From Adhaeribacter radiodurans (GTDB lineage Bacteria; Bacteroidota; Bacteroidia; Cytophagales; Hymenobacteraceae): 64,000 nt of DNA. Shown here piece after piece: positions 54,411-63,210 of this stretch (the stretch's first letter is position 1; the number at the start of each line of letters is the position of its first letter). The stretch covers positions 4,836,001-4,900,000 of the forward strand of contig NZ_CP055153.1 of the NCBI RefSeq assembly GCF_014075995.1, written 5' to 3'. Under the pieces are notes generated by a model. That model saw only the letters and a program-made list of their open reading frames with translations, searched no databases and had not been told where the DNA came from. Position numbers and translations under genes: made by a program.

Positions 54411-55027
54411 AATTACCTTTCTTTAAAATTCCCTTTAAAAATGTAGCTTTTGTTCGCAGGTACATAAGGCGTACCTATTTATGTTCTTTAGTGTAACATA
54501 GTTGATAATTGAATTTCCGCTTATTTTTATATCTACTTTATAGAATCAAGTGTTTTAGTCATCCTGATCCATCTACTAAAAAAGTAAATTACTCCTTTAC
54601 GGGCAACTCAAAATAACCAGGTGGTTAAACAGTTAATCAGCAAAAAATTAGAAATAATTGTATAAAAGATGAGAGCTATCTTATAGTAGCCAGCATTAAA
54701 GTATCTGCTCAATCCGAATATTCAAGCTTATGTTAAAACTTAGTAATTATTGCATTTTATCAGCAAAGTAAAAGTAAGTTATATAACAGTATACTTAAAA
54801 TAGCAAATAACTTATTCTAAATTAAACTTTTGCAAATTAGTTTTAGTTATCTACCCAAATTTAAATATAATAATTCCAGAAAATAATTATCTAAAGTAAA
54901 GTTCTATAACACTCTATAGCTTCTTACTGGCATGATTTTTATTATATACAAATCAATATATTCCTTTTTAAACTAATTTATTTTAATACTTACCAGCTTT
55001 ATTACTATTTCTTTTAATTAATATTTT
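54411..55027. other. long AT-rich intergenic region
   Basis: 617 bp with no ORF that could be supported. It holds a small hairpin AGGTAC/GTACCT (54458-54476) and a lone TTTTAGTCATCCTG (about 54552-54565) that matches one end of the inverted repeat element at 57298-57427. The promoter of the lipoprotein gene at 55028 should lie in its right part. Confidence 0.45.
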
Positions 55028-55522
55028 ATGAAGAATCTATTTTCCATTTTATTACTCCTCGTAGTATTTTCATTTAGTGGTTGTCAGAAAGACGATGAAG
55101 TTAATCCAGATGAAGCATCTGCTCAAGTAGACTTAGGCGTTTTTAAAATCACGCAAGATCCAACTAGTGGCAAAGCAGTTAAAGCTCCTCTTAACTGCAC
55201 CATCTGGATGTGGAGAACAGAAAACCACGATTATGATGTTGCTGCCTCCGGATCAGAAATTTATGTAGGAAGAATTTTCGATAAAACAACTAAAACCTAC
55301 GTTAGTGCTGAATACGGCGCAATTGGAGTAGTTATGACGGAAAAAATTAAACCGGGTAAATATTTGGTTTATGTAGTAATTAATAAGTCCGATCAATTAG
55401 GCAGCCAAGCCTATTCTTATACAAACGTAGAAGTTGGCGCAGAAAAAACCTTAAATATTAAAAAGGTATTTAGCCAAAACGTTGGTACGATGCAGTTCGA
55501 AGCTTGGGAAAAAAACCAATAA
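55028..55522 (+). CDS. putative lipoprotein of unknown function
   Basis: 164 residues. The lipoprotein signal is MKNLFSILLLLVVFSFSGC, followed by QKDDEVN (acidic after the cysteine, as in surface-exposed Bacteroidota lipoproteins). The body is beta-rich (YVSAEYGAIGVVMTEKIKPGKYLVYVVINKSD), suggesting a single sandwich domain. No family recognised. It is followed by a clear terminator and is monocistronic. Confidence 0.75.
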   Translation: MKNLFSILLLLVVFSFSGCQKDDEVNPDEASAQVDLGVFKITQDPTSGKAVKAPLNCTIWMWRTENHDYDVAASGSEIYVGRIFDKTTKTYVSAEYGAIGVVMTEKIKPGKYLVYVVINKSDQLGSQAYSYTNVEVGAEKTLNIKKVFSQNVGTMQFEAWEKNQ

Positions 55523-55542
55523 TTACTAAATAACCAAAGTGG

Positions 55543-55570
55543 AAAAGGTAGATATATTTATCTACCTTTT
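55543..55570 (+). terminator. terminator after the lipoprotein gene
   Basis: AAAAGGTAGATA (55543-55554) and TATCTACCTTTT (55559-55570) form a 12-bp stem with a 4-nt loop. TTTATTTTAT follows. It starts 20 bp after the stop. Confidence 0.85.
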
Positions 55571-55756
55571 TTATTTTATATAGAATATAAAACGAATTAG
55601 TTACTAGCCATATTGAACCATACGTTTAACAATATACTTATCATTACAGAGCAAATTAAATTTATTTTAATACTTTAACACACAAATTACCATCTCGCCT
55701 GAATTAGCTTTAAATAATTAAGGTAAAAACAGGCAGCTATTCAAGAAAAAACAAGA

Positions 55757-57016
55757 ATGTTATTTACAGATTTACAGATAATTGAGCCTATCTTAAAGGC
55801 ATTACAAACCGAAGGATATACTCATCCTACTCCTATTCAGGAAAAATCTATTCCTATTATATTAAAGAAACAAGATTTATTAGGTTGTGCCCAAACGGGT
55901 ACAGGGAAAACAGCCGCTTTTGCTATTCCTATCATCCAATTATTACACAACCAACAAACCCCTACCAAAAGTTACCGGCCTATAAAAGCCTTAATTTTAA
56001 CCCCAACCCGGGAATTGGCTATTCAAATTGGGGAAAGTTTTACTGCTTATGGTCAGCATACGAACCTACGGCACCGGGTTATATTTGGCGGTGTACCGCA
56101 AAAAGCGCAAACCGATGCTTTACGCGCCGGCGTAGATATTTTAATTGCTACTCCCGGCCGCTTGCTCGATTTAATGAATCAAGGATTTATAAGCCTGCAG
56201 CAATTAAACCTGTTTGTTCTCGATGAAGCCGATCGGATGCTGGATATGGGTTTTGTACACGACGTGAAGAAAGTTATTGCCAAGCTTCCGGTAAAACGGC
56301 AATCTTTGTTTTTTTCGGCCACCATGCCGCCTGAAATTGTAAAACTTGCCGATACTATTTTAGTAAATCCGGTTAAAGTAGAAGTAACTCCTGTTTCCTC
56401 AACGGCACATACCATTGACCAGGCGGTTTATTACGTTCAGAAAGAAAATAAAAAGCCTTTATTAATTCATCTCTTAGGCGATTCTTCTATTGAAACTGCG
56501 CTTATTTTTACCCGTACCAAGCACGGAGCCGATAAAGTAGCTAAAGATTTAAATCGCGCTGGAATTGGAGCAGAAGCTATTCACGGCAATAAGTCGCAAA
56601 ATGCCCGGCAACGAGCTTTAACAAATTTTAAGACCCGACAAACCCGCGTTCTGGTAGCTACCGATATCGCGGCCCGCGGCATTGACGTGGAAGAATTAAC
56701 GCACGTTATTAATTTTGAATTACCCAACGTACCCGAAACCTACGTACACCGGATTGGCCGTACTGGCCGGGCAGGCAATAATGGCATTGCCTGGTCTTTT
56801 TGCGACGCCGAAGAACAACTTTATCTCCGCGATATAAATAAGCTTATTTCAAAAACTATCCCGGTCATAAATGATCATCCTTATCCGATGACTCTTCTTG
56901 CGCAACCAGCTTTGTCGGTATCCAATGTTAAAAAAGAAGTAGCCACGGCCAAAAACAGAAGTAACAATAGAGGCCAAAGAAGATGGTCTAACACTTCGAA
57001 GATTAAAACGCAATAA
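55757..57016 (+). CDS. DEAD-box RNA helicase (RhlE-like)
   Basis: 419 residues. Q motif [12 protein letters not shown], motif I AQTGTGKT, motif Ia PTRELA, motif II DEAD ([14 protein letters not shown]), motif III SAT, motif [13 protein letters not shown] and motif [12 protein letters not shown] are all in order. The C-terminal tail is short and basic ([18 protein letters not shown]), as in small RhlE proteins that help RNA decay or ribosome assembly. It is a single gene with a strong terminator. Confidence 0.95.
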   Translation: MLFTDLQIIEPILKALQTEGYTHPTPIQEKSIPIILKKQDLLGCAQTGTGKTAAFAIPIIQLLHNQQTPTKSYRPIKALILTPTRELAIQIGESFTAYGQHTNLRHRVIFGGVPQKAQTDALRAGVDILIATPGRLLDLMNQGFISLQQLNLFVLDEADRMLDMGFVHDVKKVIAKLPVKRQSLFFSATMPPEIVKLADTILVNPVKVEVTPVSSTAHTIDQAVYYVQKENKKPLLIHLLGDSSIETALIFTRTKHGADKVAKDLNRAGIGAEAIHGNKSQNARQRALTNFKTRQTRVLVATDIAARGIDVEELTHVINFELPNVPETYVHRIGRTGRAGNNGIAWSFCDAEEQLYLRDINKLISKTIPVINDHPYPMTLLAQPALSVSNVKKEVATAKNRSNNRGQRRWSNTSKIKTQ

Positions 57017-57041
57017 GCATATTTACCTAAGAACTTTATTT

Positions 57042-57077
57042 GCCGCCGCTATTTTCCTTAAATAGCGGCGGCTTTTT
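57042..57077 (+). terminator. terminator after the helicase gene
   Basis: GCCGCCGCTATT (57042-57053) and AATAGCGGCGGC (57061-57072) form a GC-rich 12-bp stem with a 7-nt loop, followed by TTTTTATT. It lies 25 bp after the stop. Confidence 0.9.
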
Positions 57078-57297
57078 ATTTAATTTAAGCCTGCTATTAT
57101 AGTCTTTGTCCAATAAATTCAATGCGGTATTATCCGTTTTAATCCTTCCAACTTCAACCATCCTATTTATACCAGGTAGTATTTACAAATTACCATAAGA
57201 GAATATTAGAAAGAAGTCAATCCGGTAGGTATTGAAAACAGGAATATTGAAAACTTGCCTGAACAATAGATTGATAGTAGCTACTTCTTTCACTTTA

Positions 57298-57427
57298 GTC
57301 ATCCTGAAAGGAACTAACCGGCAGAAAAGAAGAACGGATGGTTGGAAGTAAAGGGAATTACCTACTATAACTTTCCAGACAACCTTGCGGCAGTCACTCT
57401 AAATTGGTTAGATCCTTCCAGGATGAC
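57298..57427. repeat. 130-bp element with 21-bp imperfect inverted ends (MITE-like)
   Basis: The left end GTCATCCTGAAAGGAACTAAC (57298-57318) and the complement of the right end (57407-57427) agree at 19 of 21 positions. The inside has no ORF. No clear target duplication flanks it. A lone similar end occurs near 54552. It could be a miniature mobile element or a long hairpin repeat. The remainder of the 57017-57650 spacer shows no other structure apart from the helicase terminator and the promoter side of the next gene. Confidence 0.65.
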
Positions 57428-57650
57428 GGGAATAAGCAGAAAAAACTGTTTTAAACTTCTATTTCTAACAATCCTGTTGTAAAGACTGTGGGGCTTGAAC
57501 TATCGAAGGTACTTTTTACTATTTGGTATTAGTAGCGGTTAAGGAAAGTATTAATAATTCCCGCTTGCATAAAATAATAGTTAATTCATACAAATTTTTA
57601 GTATCGCTCCCCTATATTTAATGCTTCGTATTTAAAAACAGAAAAGAACT

Positions 57651-58487
57651 ATGAAATTATATCGTCTTAAGACCGGCATTTTACTCGAAGAAGATCAAAC
57701 TTTTTATCTTTCGCAGGATACAGACTGGGATAGATTTATCAACCGGGAAAACTTGTATGAGGAGGTTAAATCAGAAATAAGCCGGCTTCGTCCGGAAACA
57801 AACGGTGCGCAATTACTCGCGGATGAATTATTAGTACCTATTGTACGACAAGAAATTTGGGCCTCCGGAGTAACGTATTACCGCAGTAAAAATGCCCGGA
57901 TGGAAGAATCGAAAGATGCTGGAGGGGGAGATTTCTACGACCGGGTTTACGACGCGGAACGTCCGGAATTATTTTTTAAAGCTACGGCTGCCCGTACGGT
58001 TGGTCATTTAGGTCAGGTTAATATCCGGAAAGATTCTACCTGGGATGTTCCGGAACCAGAGCTTACGCTTTTTATTAACAGCAAAGGCCAGATAGCGGGC
58101 TATACTATCGGCAACGATATGAGTTCCCGCAGTATTGAAGGCGAAAACCCCTTGTATTTACCTCAGGCAAAAACTTATGATGCCAGTGCGGCTATAGGCC
58201 CCGGTTTATACATTGCTGAAAACAAAATTGATCCGGATGCTAACATTAGTCTTGAAATTGCCCGGAAAGGAAAAACTGTATTTTCCGACACAATCAGCAT
58301 TAACCAAATTAAGCGTAACCACCATGAATTAGTAGACTTTTTGTTCCGGGAATGCAGCTTTACTCACGGAGTATACTTAATGACCGGTACCGGCATTATA
58401 CCACCCAATGATTTTACTTTAGCCAGTGGCGACGAAATCCAGATTAGTATTGACCACATCGGCATATTAATTAACTACGTGCGGTAA
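57651..58487 (+). CDS. fumarylacetoacetate hydrolase-fold protein (2-keto-3-deoxy-pentonate dehydratase-like)
   Basis: 278 residues of the FAH superfamily. The C-terminal catalytic fold has the metal-type glutamates in [10 protein letters not shown] and the acidic [25 protein letters not shown], and ends [18 protein letters not shown]. The pattern [17 protein letters not shown] in the middle is typical of AraD1-type 2-keto-3-deoxy-arabinonate/xylonate dehydratases. It would turn a 2-keto-3-deoxy-pentonate into 2-oxoglutarate semialdehyde, the substrate of the next gene's enzyme type. The order and strand support this pairing. Confidence 0.8.
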   Translation: MKLYRLKTGILLEEDQTFYLSQDTDWDRFINRENLYEEVKSEISRLRPETNGAQLLADELLVPIVRQEIWASGVTYYRSKNARMEESKDAGGGDFYDRVYDAERPELFFKATAARTVGHLGQVNIRKDSTWDVPEPELTLFINSKGQIAGYTIGNDMSSRSIEGENPLYLPQAKTYDASAAIGPGLYIAENKIDPDANISLEIARKGKTVFSDTISINQIKRNHHELVDFLFRECSFTHGVYLMTGTGIIPPNDFTLASGDEIQISIDHIGILINYVR

Positions 58488-58603
58488 ACCAATTTATATA
58501 AAGGAAACGAGAAGTTATCAGCATTTACCTTACCTCTCTCCAGCCACTGTAAGGTAGATTCACAACAGCTTATTGTTAAAAAAGCACGTAATTAGTAAAT
58601 TTT

Positions 58604-58611
58604 TATTTTTG
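58604..58611 (+). promoter_or_regulatory. candidate Bacteroidota -7 element for the dehydrogenase gene
   Basis: TATTTTTG matches TAnnTTTG and lies about 45 bp before the ATG at 58656, in a 168-bp gap after the dehydratase-like gene. No good -33 element was seen at proper spacing. It is weak support for a separate promoter. Confidence 0.25.
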
Positions 58612-58655
58612 GTGACCTTTAAATGCGAGGCCCCTAAACCTTAAATACGATAACC

Positions 58656-60233
58656 ATGGCAGATAATAATATATTAACAGAAGTTTCTCCCCAACAATCT
58701 AATACATTCCGGGCGTTTAACCCGGCTAAAGGCGAATGGCTAACCACTGACTTTACGGAAAGTACCCCGGAAGAAGTAGCCGCCGCCGTAGAGAAAGCAG
58801 AAGCTGCCTTTTTAGTTTACCGGAAAAAGACCGGAGCGGAACGGGCCGATTTCCTGCAGAAAATTGGCGAAGAAATAGTGAACTTAGGCGACGCGCTAAT
58901 AACTCTTTGCCAGGGAGAATCTGGTTTACCCGAGGCTCGTTTGCAAGGAGAAAGAGGACGCACCGTTGGGCAATTAAATATGTTTGCCGGTTTGTTACGG
59001 GAAGGTTCCTGGATAGATGCTACCATTGATACGGCTGTACCCGACCGAAAACCTTTACCTAAATCGGACTTGCGGCGCATGAACATTGCTTTAGGTCCGG
59101 TTGGCATTTTTGGGGCGAGTAATTTTCCGTTGGCTTTTTCAGTAGCGGGCGGCGATACGGCATCGGCATTGGCGGCAGGTTGTACGGTAGTTGTAAAAGG
59201 TCACCCGGCTCATCCGGGAACTTCGCAGTTAATTGCCGAAGCGGTGCTGCGGGCAGCTCGGGCTTCTAACATGCCCGAGGGAGTATTTTCGATGGTACAC
59301 GGCCAATCCACGGCAGTAGGTATGGCTTTGGTAGAACATCCTCTTATTAAAGCCATTGGTTTTACCGGCTCTTACCGGGGCGGCAAAGCTCTTTTTGACG
59401 CAGCCGCGCGCCGGCCAGAACCTATTCCGGTATATGCCGAAATGGGCAGTACCAATCCGGTTTTTATATTACCAGGCGCGTTAAAAGAACGCGGCGCTAA
59501 TTTAGCCCAAGGACTTGCCACTTCGGTAACGTTGGGCGTAGGTCAGTTTTGTACGAATCCAGGTTTAGTGGTGGCTCAGCAATCGGTAGAATCAGAGCAA
59601 TTTTTAAATAAAACAACCGAGGCATTTACTGGTTTAACGGCTGGTACCATGCTAACTCCTAATATTAAAAAAGCTTTTGATGCCGGTATTCAAAAGTTAA
59701 CGCAAACTGCCGGGGTATCAGTATTGGCTACAGGTGTAAGCAATGAGAGCGTTTGTGGCGGCACGCCGCATTTATTAAGGGCTGATGCAGCTACCTTTTT
59801 GGCTACTCCGGAAATTGGCGAGGAAGTTTTCGGACCATCTACCGTTTATATTTCGGCAACGGGCAAAGAAGAATTAATGGCTATCGCCAACGGTTTACAT
59901 GGGCACTTAACGGCCACTTTACAAGCTACTCCAGAAGACTTAGTAGAATATGCCGATCTTATTTCTATTTTAGAACGTAAAGTTGGTCGCTTACTAATAA
60001 ATGGTTTTCCGACCGGGGTAGAAGTTTGCGCCTCTATGGTGCACGGGGGTCCTTTCCCAGCTACTACGGATGCACGTACTACTTCAGTGGGAACAGCCGC
60101 TATTTACCGGTTTAGCCGTCCTATTTGCTACCAAGATTTTCCGGATACTGTGTTACCCGCAGAACTACAAAATAGTAATCCTTTGAATATCTGGCGGAAC
60201 GTGAATGGTCAATTAACTAAAGAGAAAATATAA
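58656..60233 (+). CDS. aldehyde dehydrogenase (NADP), 2-oxoglutarate semialdehyde dehydrogenase-like
   Basis: 525 residues, longer than ordinary ALDH and in the range of the ketoglutarate semialdehyde dehydrogenase (type III) group. The catalytic cysteine is C299 in GVGQFCTNPGL, and the conserved acidic residue is in VYAEMGSTNP. Cofactor motifs are FTGSYRGGKALFD and IGFTGSY. It would oxidise 2-oxoglutarate semialdehyde to 2-oxoglutarate, ending a non-phosphorylating pentose or sugar-acid route together with the preceding gene. The specificity is inferred from family and neighbour. Confidence 0.85.
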   Translation: MADNNILTEVSPQQSNTFRAFNPAKGEWLTTDFTESTPEEVAAAVEKAEAAFLVYRKKTGAERADFLQKIGEEIVNLGDALITLCQGESGLPEARLQGERGRTVGQLNMFAGLLREGSWIDATIDTAVPDRKPLPKSDLRRMNIALGPVGIFGASNFPLAFSVAGGDTASALAAGCTVVVKGHPAHPGTSQLIAEAVLRAARASNMPEGVFSMVHGQSTAVGMALVEHPLIKAIGFTGSYRGGKALFDAAARRPEPIPVYAEMGSTNPVFILPGALKERGANLAQGLATSVTLGVGQFCTNPGLVVAQQSVESEQFLNKTTEAFTGLTAGTMLTPNIKKAFDAGIQKLTQTAGVSVLATGVSNESVCGGTPHLLRADAATFLATPEIGEEVFGPSTVYISATGKEELMAIANGLHGHLTATLQATPEDLVEYADLISILERKVGRLLINGFPTGVEVCASMVHGGPFPATTDARTTSVGTAAIYRFSRPICYQDFPDTVLPAELQNSNPLNIWRNVNGQLTKEKI

Positions 60234-60392
60234 GTGGTTATTGGTTATTAGCTGTTCACTATCTAAATAATTTATTAATAATCAACAATTTAATATATAT
60301 TTTAATTAAAGCTCCTTTTGTAGAAATACTTAATTGTAAGTAGTTTCTCTTAGTTTTTTACAAAGTTTAGGTTTTGGTTAGATACCATAGAA

Positions 60393-60440
60393 AAAGCCGG
60401 GCGAAAGATATTTCATATCAAGAATCTTTCGCCTGGCTTT
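60393..60440. terminator. terminator between convergent sugar-pathway and transporter genes
   Basis: AAAGCCGGGCGAAAGAT (60393-60409) pairs with ATCTTTCGCCTGGCTTT (60424-60440), one G-T wobble, loop of 14. It lies 19 bp after the RbsC-type stop (minus) and 160 bp after the dehydrogenase stop (plus), so it can serve both. Confidence 0.8.
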
Positions 60441-60459
60441 CTTATTTAAATAGCTGTTT

Positions 60460-61434
60460 TTATACGTTTACCCGGTGTTTTAAGCGGTCAATTAAAACAG
60501 CTCCTACTATTATTATTCCGATGATTATTTCCTGCACGTAATTAGGTAATCCTAACATATTGCAGCCATTCCGCAAAACTGCCATAATTAAAGCCCCTAT
60601 TATAGAACCTAGGGCACTACCCTCGCCACCACTTAAAGAGCCACCGCCAATTACTACGGCAGCAATAATATCGAGCTCCATGCCATTAGCAGCGGTAGGG
60701 TCACCAACGGTTAAGTTACTATACTGCATTACCGAAGCAATACCAGCAAATACCGAACTCACGGTGTAAATCATGGCTTTGTTTACATTTACTTTAATAC
60801 CGCAAAGCCGGGCCGTTAATTCATTAGAGCCAATAGCAAAAATATGACGGCCAAAAACCGTATATTTTAAGAGTACAGCCAGTAAAGCAAATAATAATAC
60901 AGTTATCCAAACTCCCGGCGCAAAAATCAACCAGGAGGGTTCCGGATCCAATAACATTAAATCTTGCAACCAGTTAGAGGGAGTACTGATAGTTTGTTCT
61001 TTCCCGATCCATTTTGCTACTCCACGGGCAATCTGCATCATGCCCAAGGTTACAATAAAAGGCACAATGTTGAACCGCGAAATAAACGACCCAATAATTA
61101 AGCCGCATAAAGCACAGGCACCAATCGCGGCCACAGCTGCTAATAAAGGCAGCGCCCCGCCCACCGAAGTAACTTCCGGTCCTCCTCCTAGATTCATAAC
61201 CGTAGCAATTACCACTGTACCTAAGGCAATTTGGGAACCTACGCTTAAATCAATACCACCGGAAATAATAACCATGGTCATGCCGAAAGCTGCAATTCCG
61301 ACGATTACACTTTGGGTAAGTATGGTTTTTACGTTATAAAAAGAATTAAACTGCGGCGGACAAAGAATGGTAAACAGAATAATAACAAACAGCAGCCCGA
61401 AAAACGGTCCAAACCTGGCTAAAACTTTATTCAT
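60460..61434 (-). CDS. sugar ABC transporter permease (RbsC-like)
   Basis: 324 residues with about nine hydrophobic segments. Family segments are IISGGIDLSVGSQIALGTVV near the N-terminus and GGGSLSGGEGSALGSIIGALIMAVLRNGCNML near the C-terminus, both typical of ribose/xylose-type permeases. It would form the membrane channel with the ATPase at 61574 and the binding protein at 63211. It is the last gene of the minus-strand importer set. Confidence 0.92.
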   Translation of the reverse strand: MNKVLARFGPFFGLLFVIILFTILCPPQFNSFYNVKTILTQSVIVGIAAFGMTMVIISGGIDLSVGSQIALGTVVIATVMNLGGGPEVTSVGGALPLLAAVAAIGACALCGLIIGSFISRFNIVPFIVTLGMMQIARGVAKWIGKEQTISTPSNWLQDLMLLDPEPSWLIFAPGVWITVLLFALLAVLLKYTVFGRHIFAIGSNELTARLCGIKVNVNKAMIYTVSSVFAGIASVMQYSNLTVGDPTAANGMELDIIAAVVIGGGSLSGGEGSALGSIIGALIMAVLRNGCNMLGLPNYVQEIIIGIIIVGAVLIDRLKHRVNV

Positions 61435-61573
61435 ATATCAGGTAAAATCAGATAAGCAGAAATAATTACCCGGGCTAAATACTTAGTTATCTTTAATTTA
61501 AAACCCGGCAAATAAATTCAAATACATTGTTTTACAACTTTCAGTTGAATGGTTTTTTTAAAACCAAACAGAA

Positions 61574-63070
61574 TTAAGCCGTTACTTTGGTGCCGGAGGT
61601 AGCGTACAGCATAATATCATGTTCTGTCCAGGCAGATACTGGCTTAATATCTGACATCTGGCCCCGGTACATAACAGCCAGGGTATCGCACACTCCTAAT
61701 AATTCCGGTAAATAAGAACTGACCACTACAATGGCCTTGCCTTCTACCGCTAAGGTTTGAATTAACCGGTATATTTCGGCTTTACTTCCTACATCAATTC
61801 CACGGGTGGGCTCGTCCAGAAACAATATGTCGCTATCGTGGTGCAGTAAACGCGCAATACAAGCCTTTTGCTGGTTCCCACCGGATAAACGGCCAATAGC
61901 CTGTTTCGGGTCACGGCATTTTATGCGCAACTTTTCAGACCACTCAGTAGCGGTTTCGTATTCTTGGCTTAAATTTAACAGGCCAAATTTACTATATTTA
62001 TTTAAAGCCGATAAAGTGATATTAGTAGCGACTGATAAATTTAAAGCTAAACCTTCTTCTTTCCGGTTTTCGCTTAGTAAATCCATTTCGGTAGCTAAAG
62101 CTTTGCCCGGATTAATATAAACCGCATTGAGTTCGGGATGACTTTTAATTTTTACCTGACCGTTGCGTACTTTTTCCAAGCCGAATATACTCCGGATAGT
62201 TTCGGAACGGCCGGCTCCTACTAAGCCCGAGATACCTAAAATTTCGCCTTTTCTTAAATTAAAGGTTATTTCTTTATGATAGGGGGCAGTTACTAAATTA
62301 CGTACTTCCAGTAGCGGCTCCTGAATAGAATGGGAAATTTGCGGATAAAGCTCCTCAACGGAACGGCCAATCATGTGCCGGATAATTTCCGGAATAGTTA
62401 CCTCGGCAATATTACCGGAAGTAATAGATTCCCCATCGCGAATAACGGTAAAGCGGTCGGCTACCTCCATTACTTCTTCCAGAAAATGGCTGATGTAAAT
62501 AACCGAAATATTATTCTCTTTTAATTTCCGGATTACATTAAACAATGCGCGGGCATCTTCGGCGGTTAAGGAGCTGGTAGGTTCGTCCAGAATAACTACC
62601 CGAGATTCAATAACCAAGGCCCGGGCAATTTCTACGAGCTGTTGTTTGCCTAAACTCAACCGATTAACCGGCATATCGGGGTTCAGATGCCCTTGTCCGA
62701 GCCAGTCGAGCGCTTCTTTTACCTTTTGCTGCTGCTTTTTTACAAAGCCAAAACTAGTACGCTCCAGCCCCAGCATTATATTTTCTTCAATAGATAAATG
62801 CGGCGCTAAAGTTAGTTCCTGGTAAATCATGGCAATACCCGACTGACGACCTGCCGCCGGCGAAGCTGGGGCGTACAATTGCCCATCTAAATGCATGGTT
62901 CCGCTATCGGGTGTGTAGGCCCCGCTCAAAACTTTCATGAGCGTACTTTTACCCGCACCATTTTCGCCGATTAAAGCGTGTACTTCGCCTTGTGCTACCT
63001 GCAAACTAACGTTTTTCAAGGCTTTTACCGGCCCGAAACTTTTGCTTATATTTTCTAAAGAAAGTAGCAA
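61574..63070 (-). CDS. sugar ABC transporter ATP-binding protein (RbsA-like, two ATPase domains)
   Basis: 498 residues in two nucleotide-binding halves. The first has GENGAGKST (near residue 36), LSLGKQQLVEIARAL and VVILDEPTSSL. The second has the degenerate Walker A GLVGAGRSE, LSGGNQQKACIARLL and ILFLDEPTRGIDVG, as usual for RbsA/XylG proteins. The start at 63070 is a TTG (LLLSLENISKSFG); no in-frame ATG lies just upstream. It energises the RbsC-like permease, which follows after 139 bp. Confidence 0.92.
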   Translation of the reverse strand: MLLSLENISKSFGPVKALKNVSLQVAQGEVHALIGENGAGKSTLMKVLSGAYTPDSGTMHLDGQLYAPASPAAGRQSGIAMIYQELTLAPHLSIEENIMLGLERTSFGFVKKQQQKVKEALDWLGQGHLNPDMPVNRLSLGKQQLVEIARALVIESRVVILDEPTSSLTAEDARALFNVIRKLKENNISVIYISHFLEEVMEVADRFTVIRDGESITSGNIAEVTIPEIIRHMIGRSVEELYPQISHSIQEPLLEVRNLVTAPYHKEITFNLRKGEILGISGLVGAGRSETIRSIFGLEKVRNGQVKIKSHPELNAVYINPGKALATEMDLLSENRKEEGLALNLSVATNITLSALNKYSKFGLLNLSQEYETATEWSEKLRIKCRDPKQAIGRLSGGNQQKACIARLLHHDSDILFLDEPTRGIDVGSKAEIYRLIQTLAVEGKAIVVVSSYLPELLGVCDTLAVMYRGQMSDIKPVSAWTEHDIMLYATSGTKVTA

Positions 63071-63210
63071 GGAATGTATTTGTTATAAGGTCTGAATAAT
63101 TTGTATCGTAGAATTTTATTGGCCAACTTCTAACTCTAGAAAATACTCCAATAAACCAGCAATAATAACTAACCCTTGAGCGATGGATTATCGCTCCTAG
63201 TCTCATCTTT

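Noticed and set aside
54458-54476. Hairpin AGGTAC/GTACCT as a terminator of the acidic protein gene
   Set aside because: Only 6 bp with no clear T-tract; mentioned only within the spacer entry.
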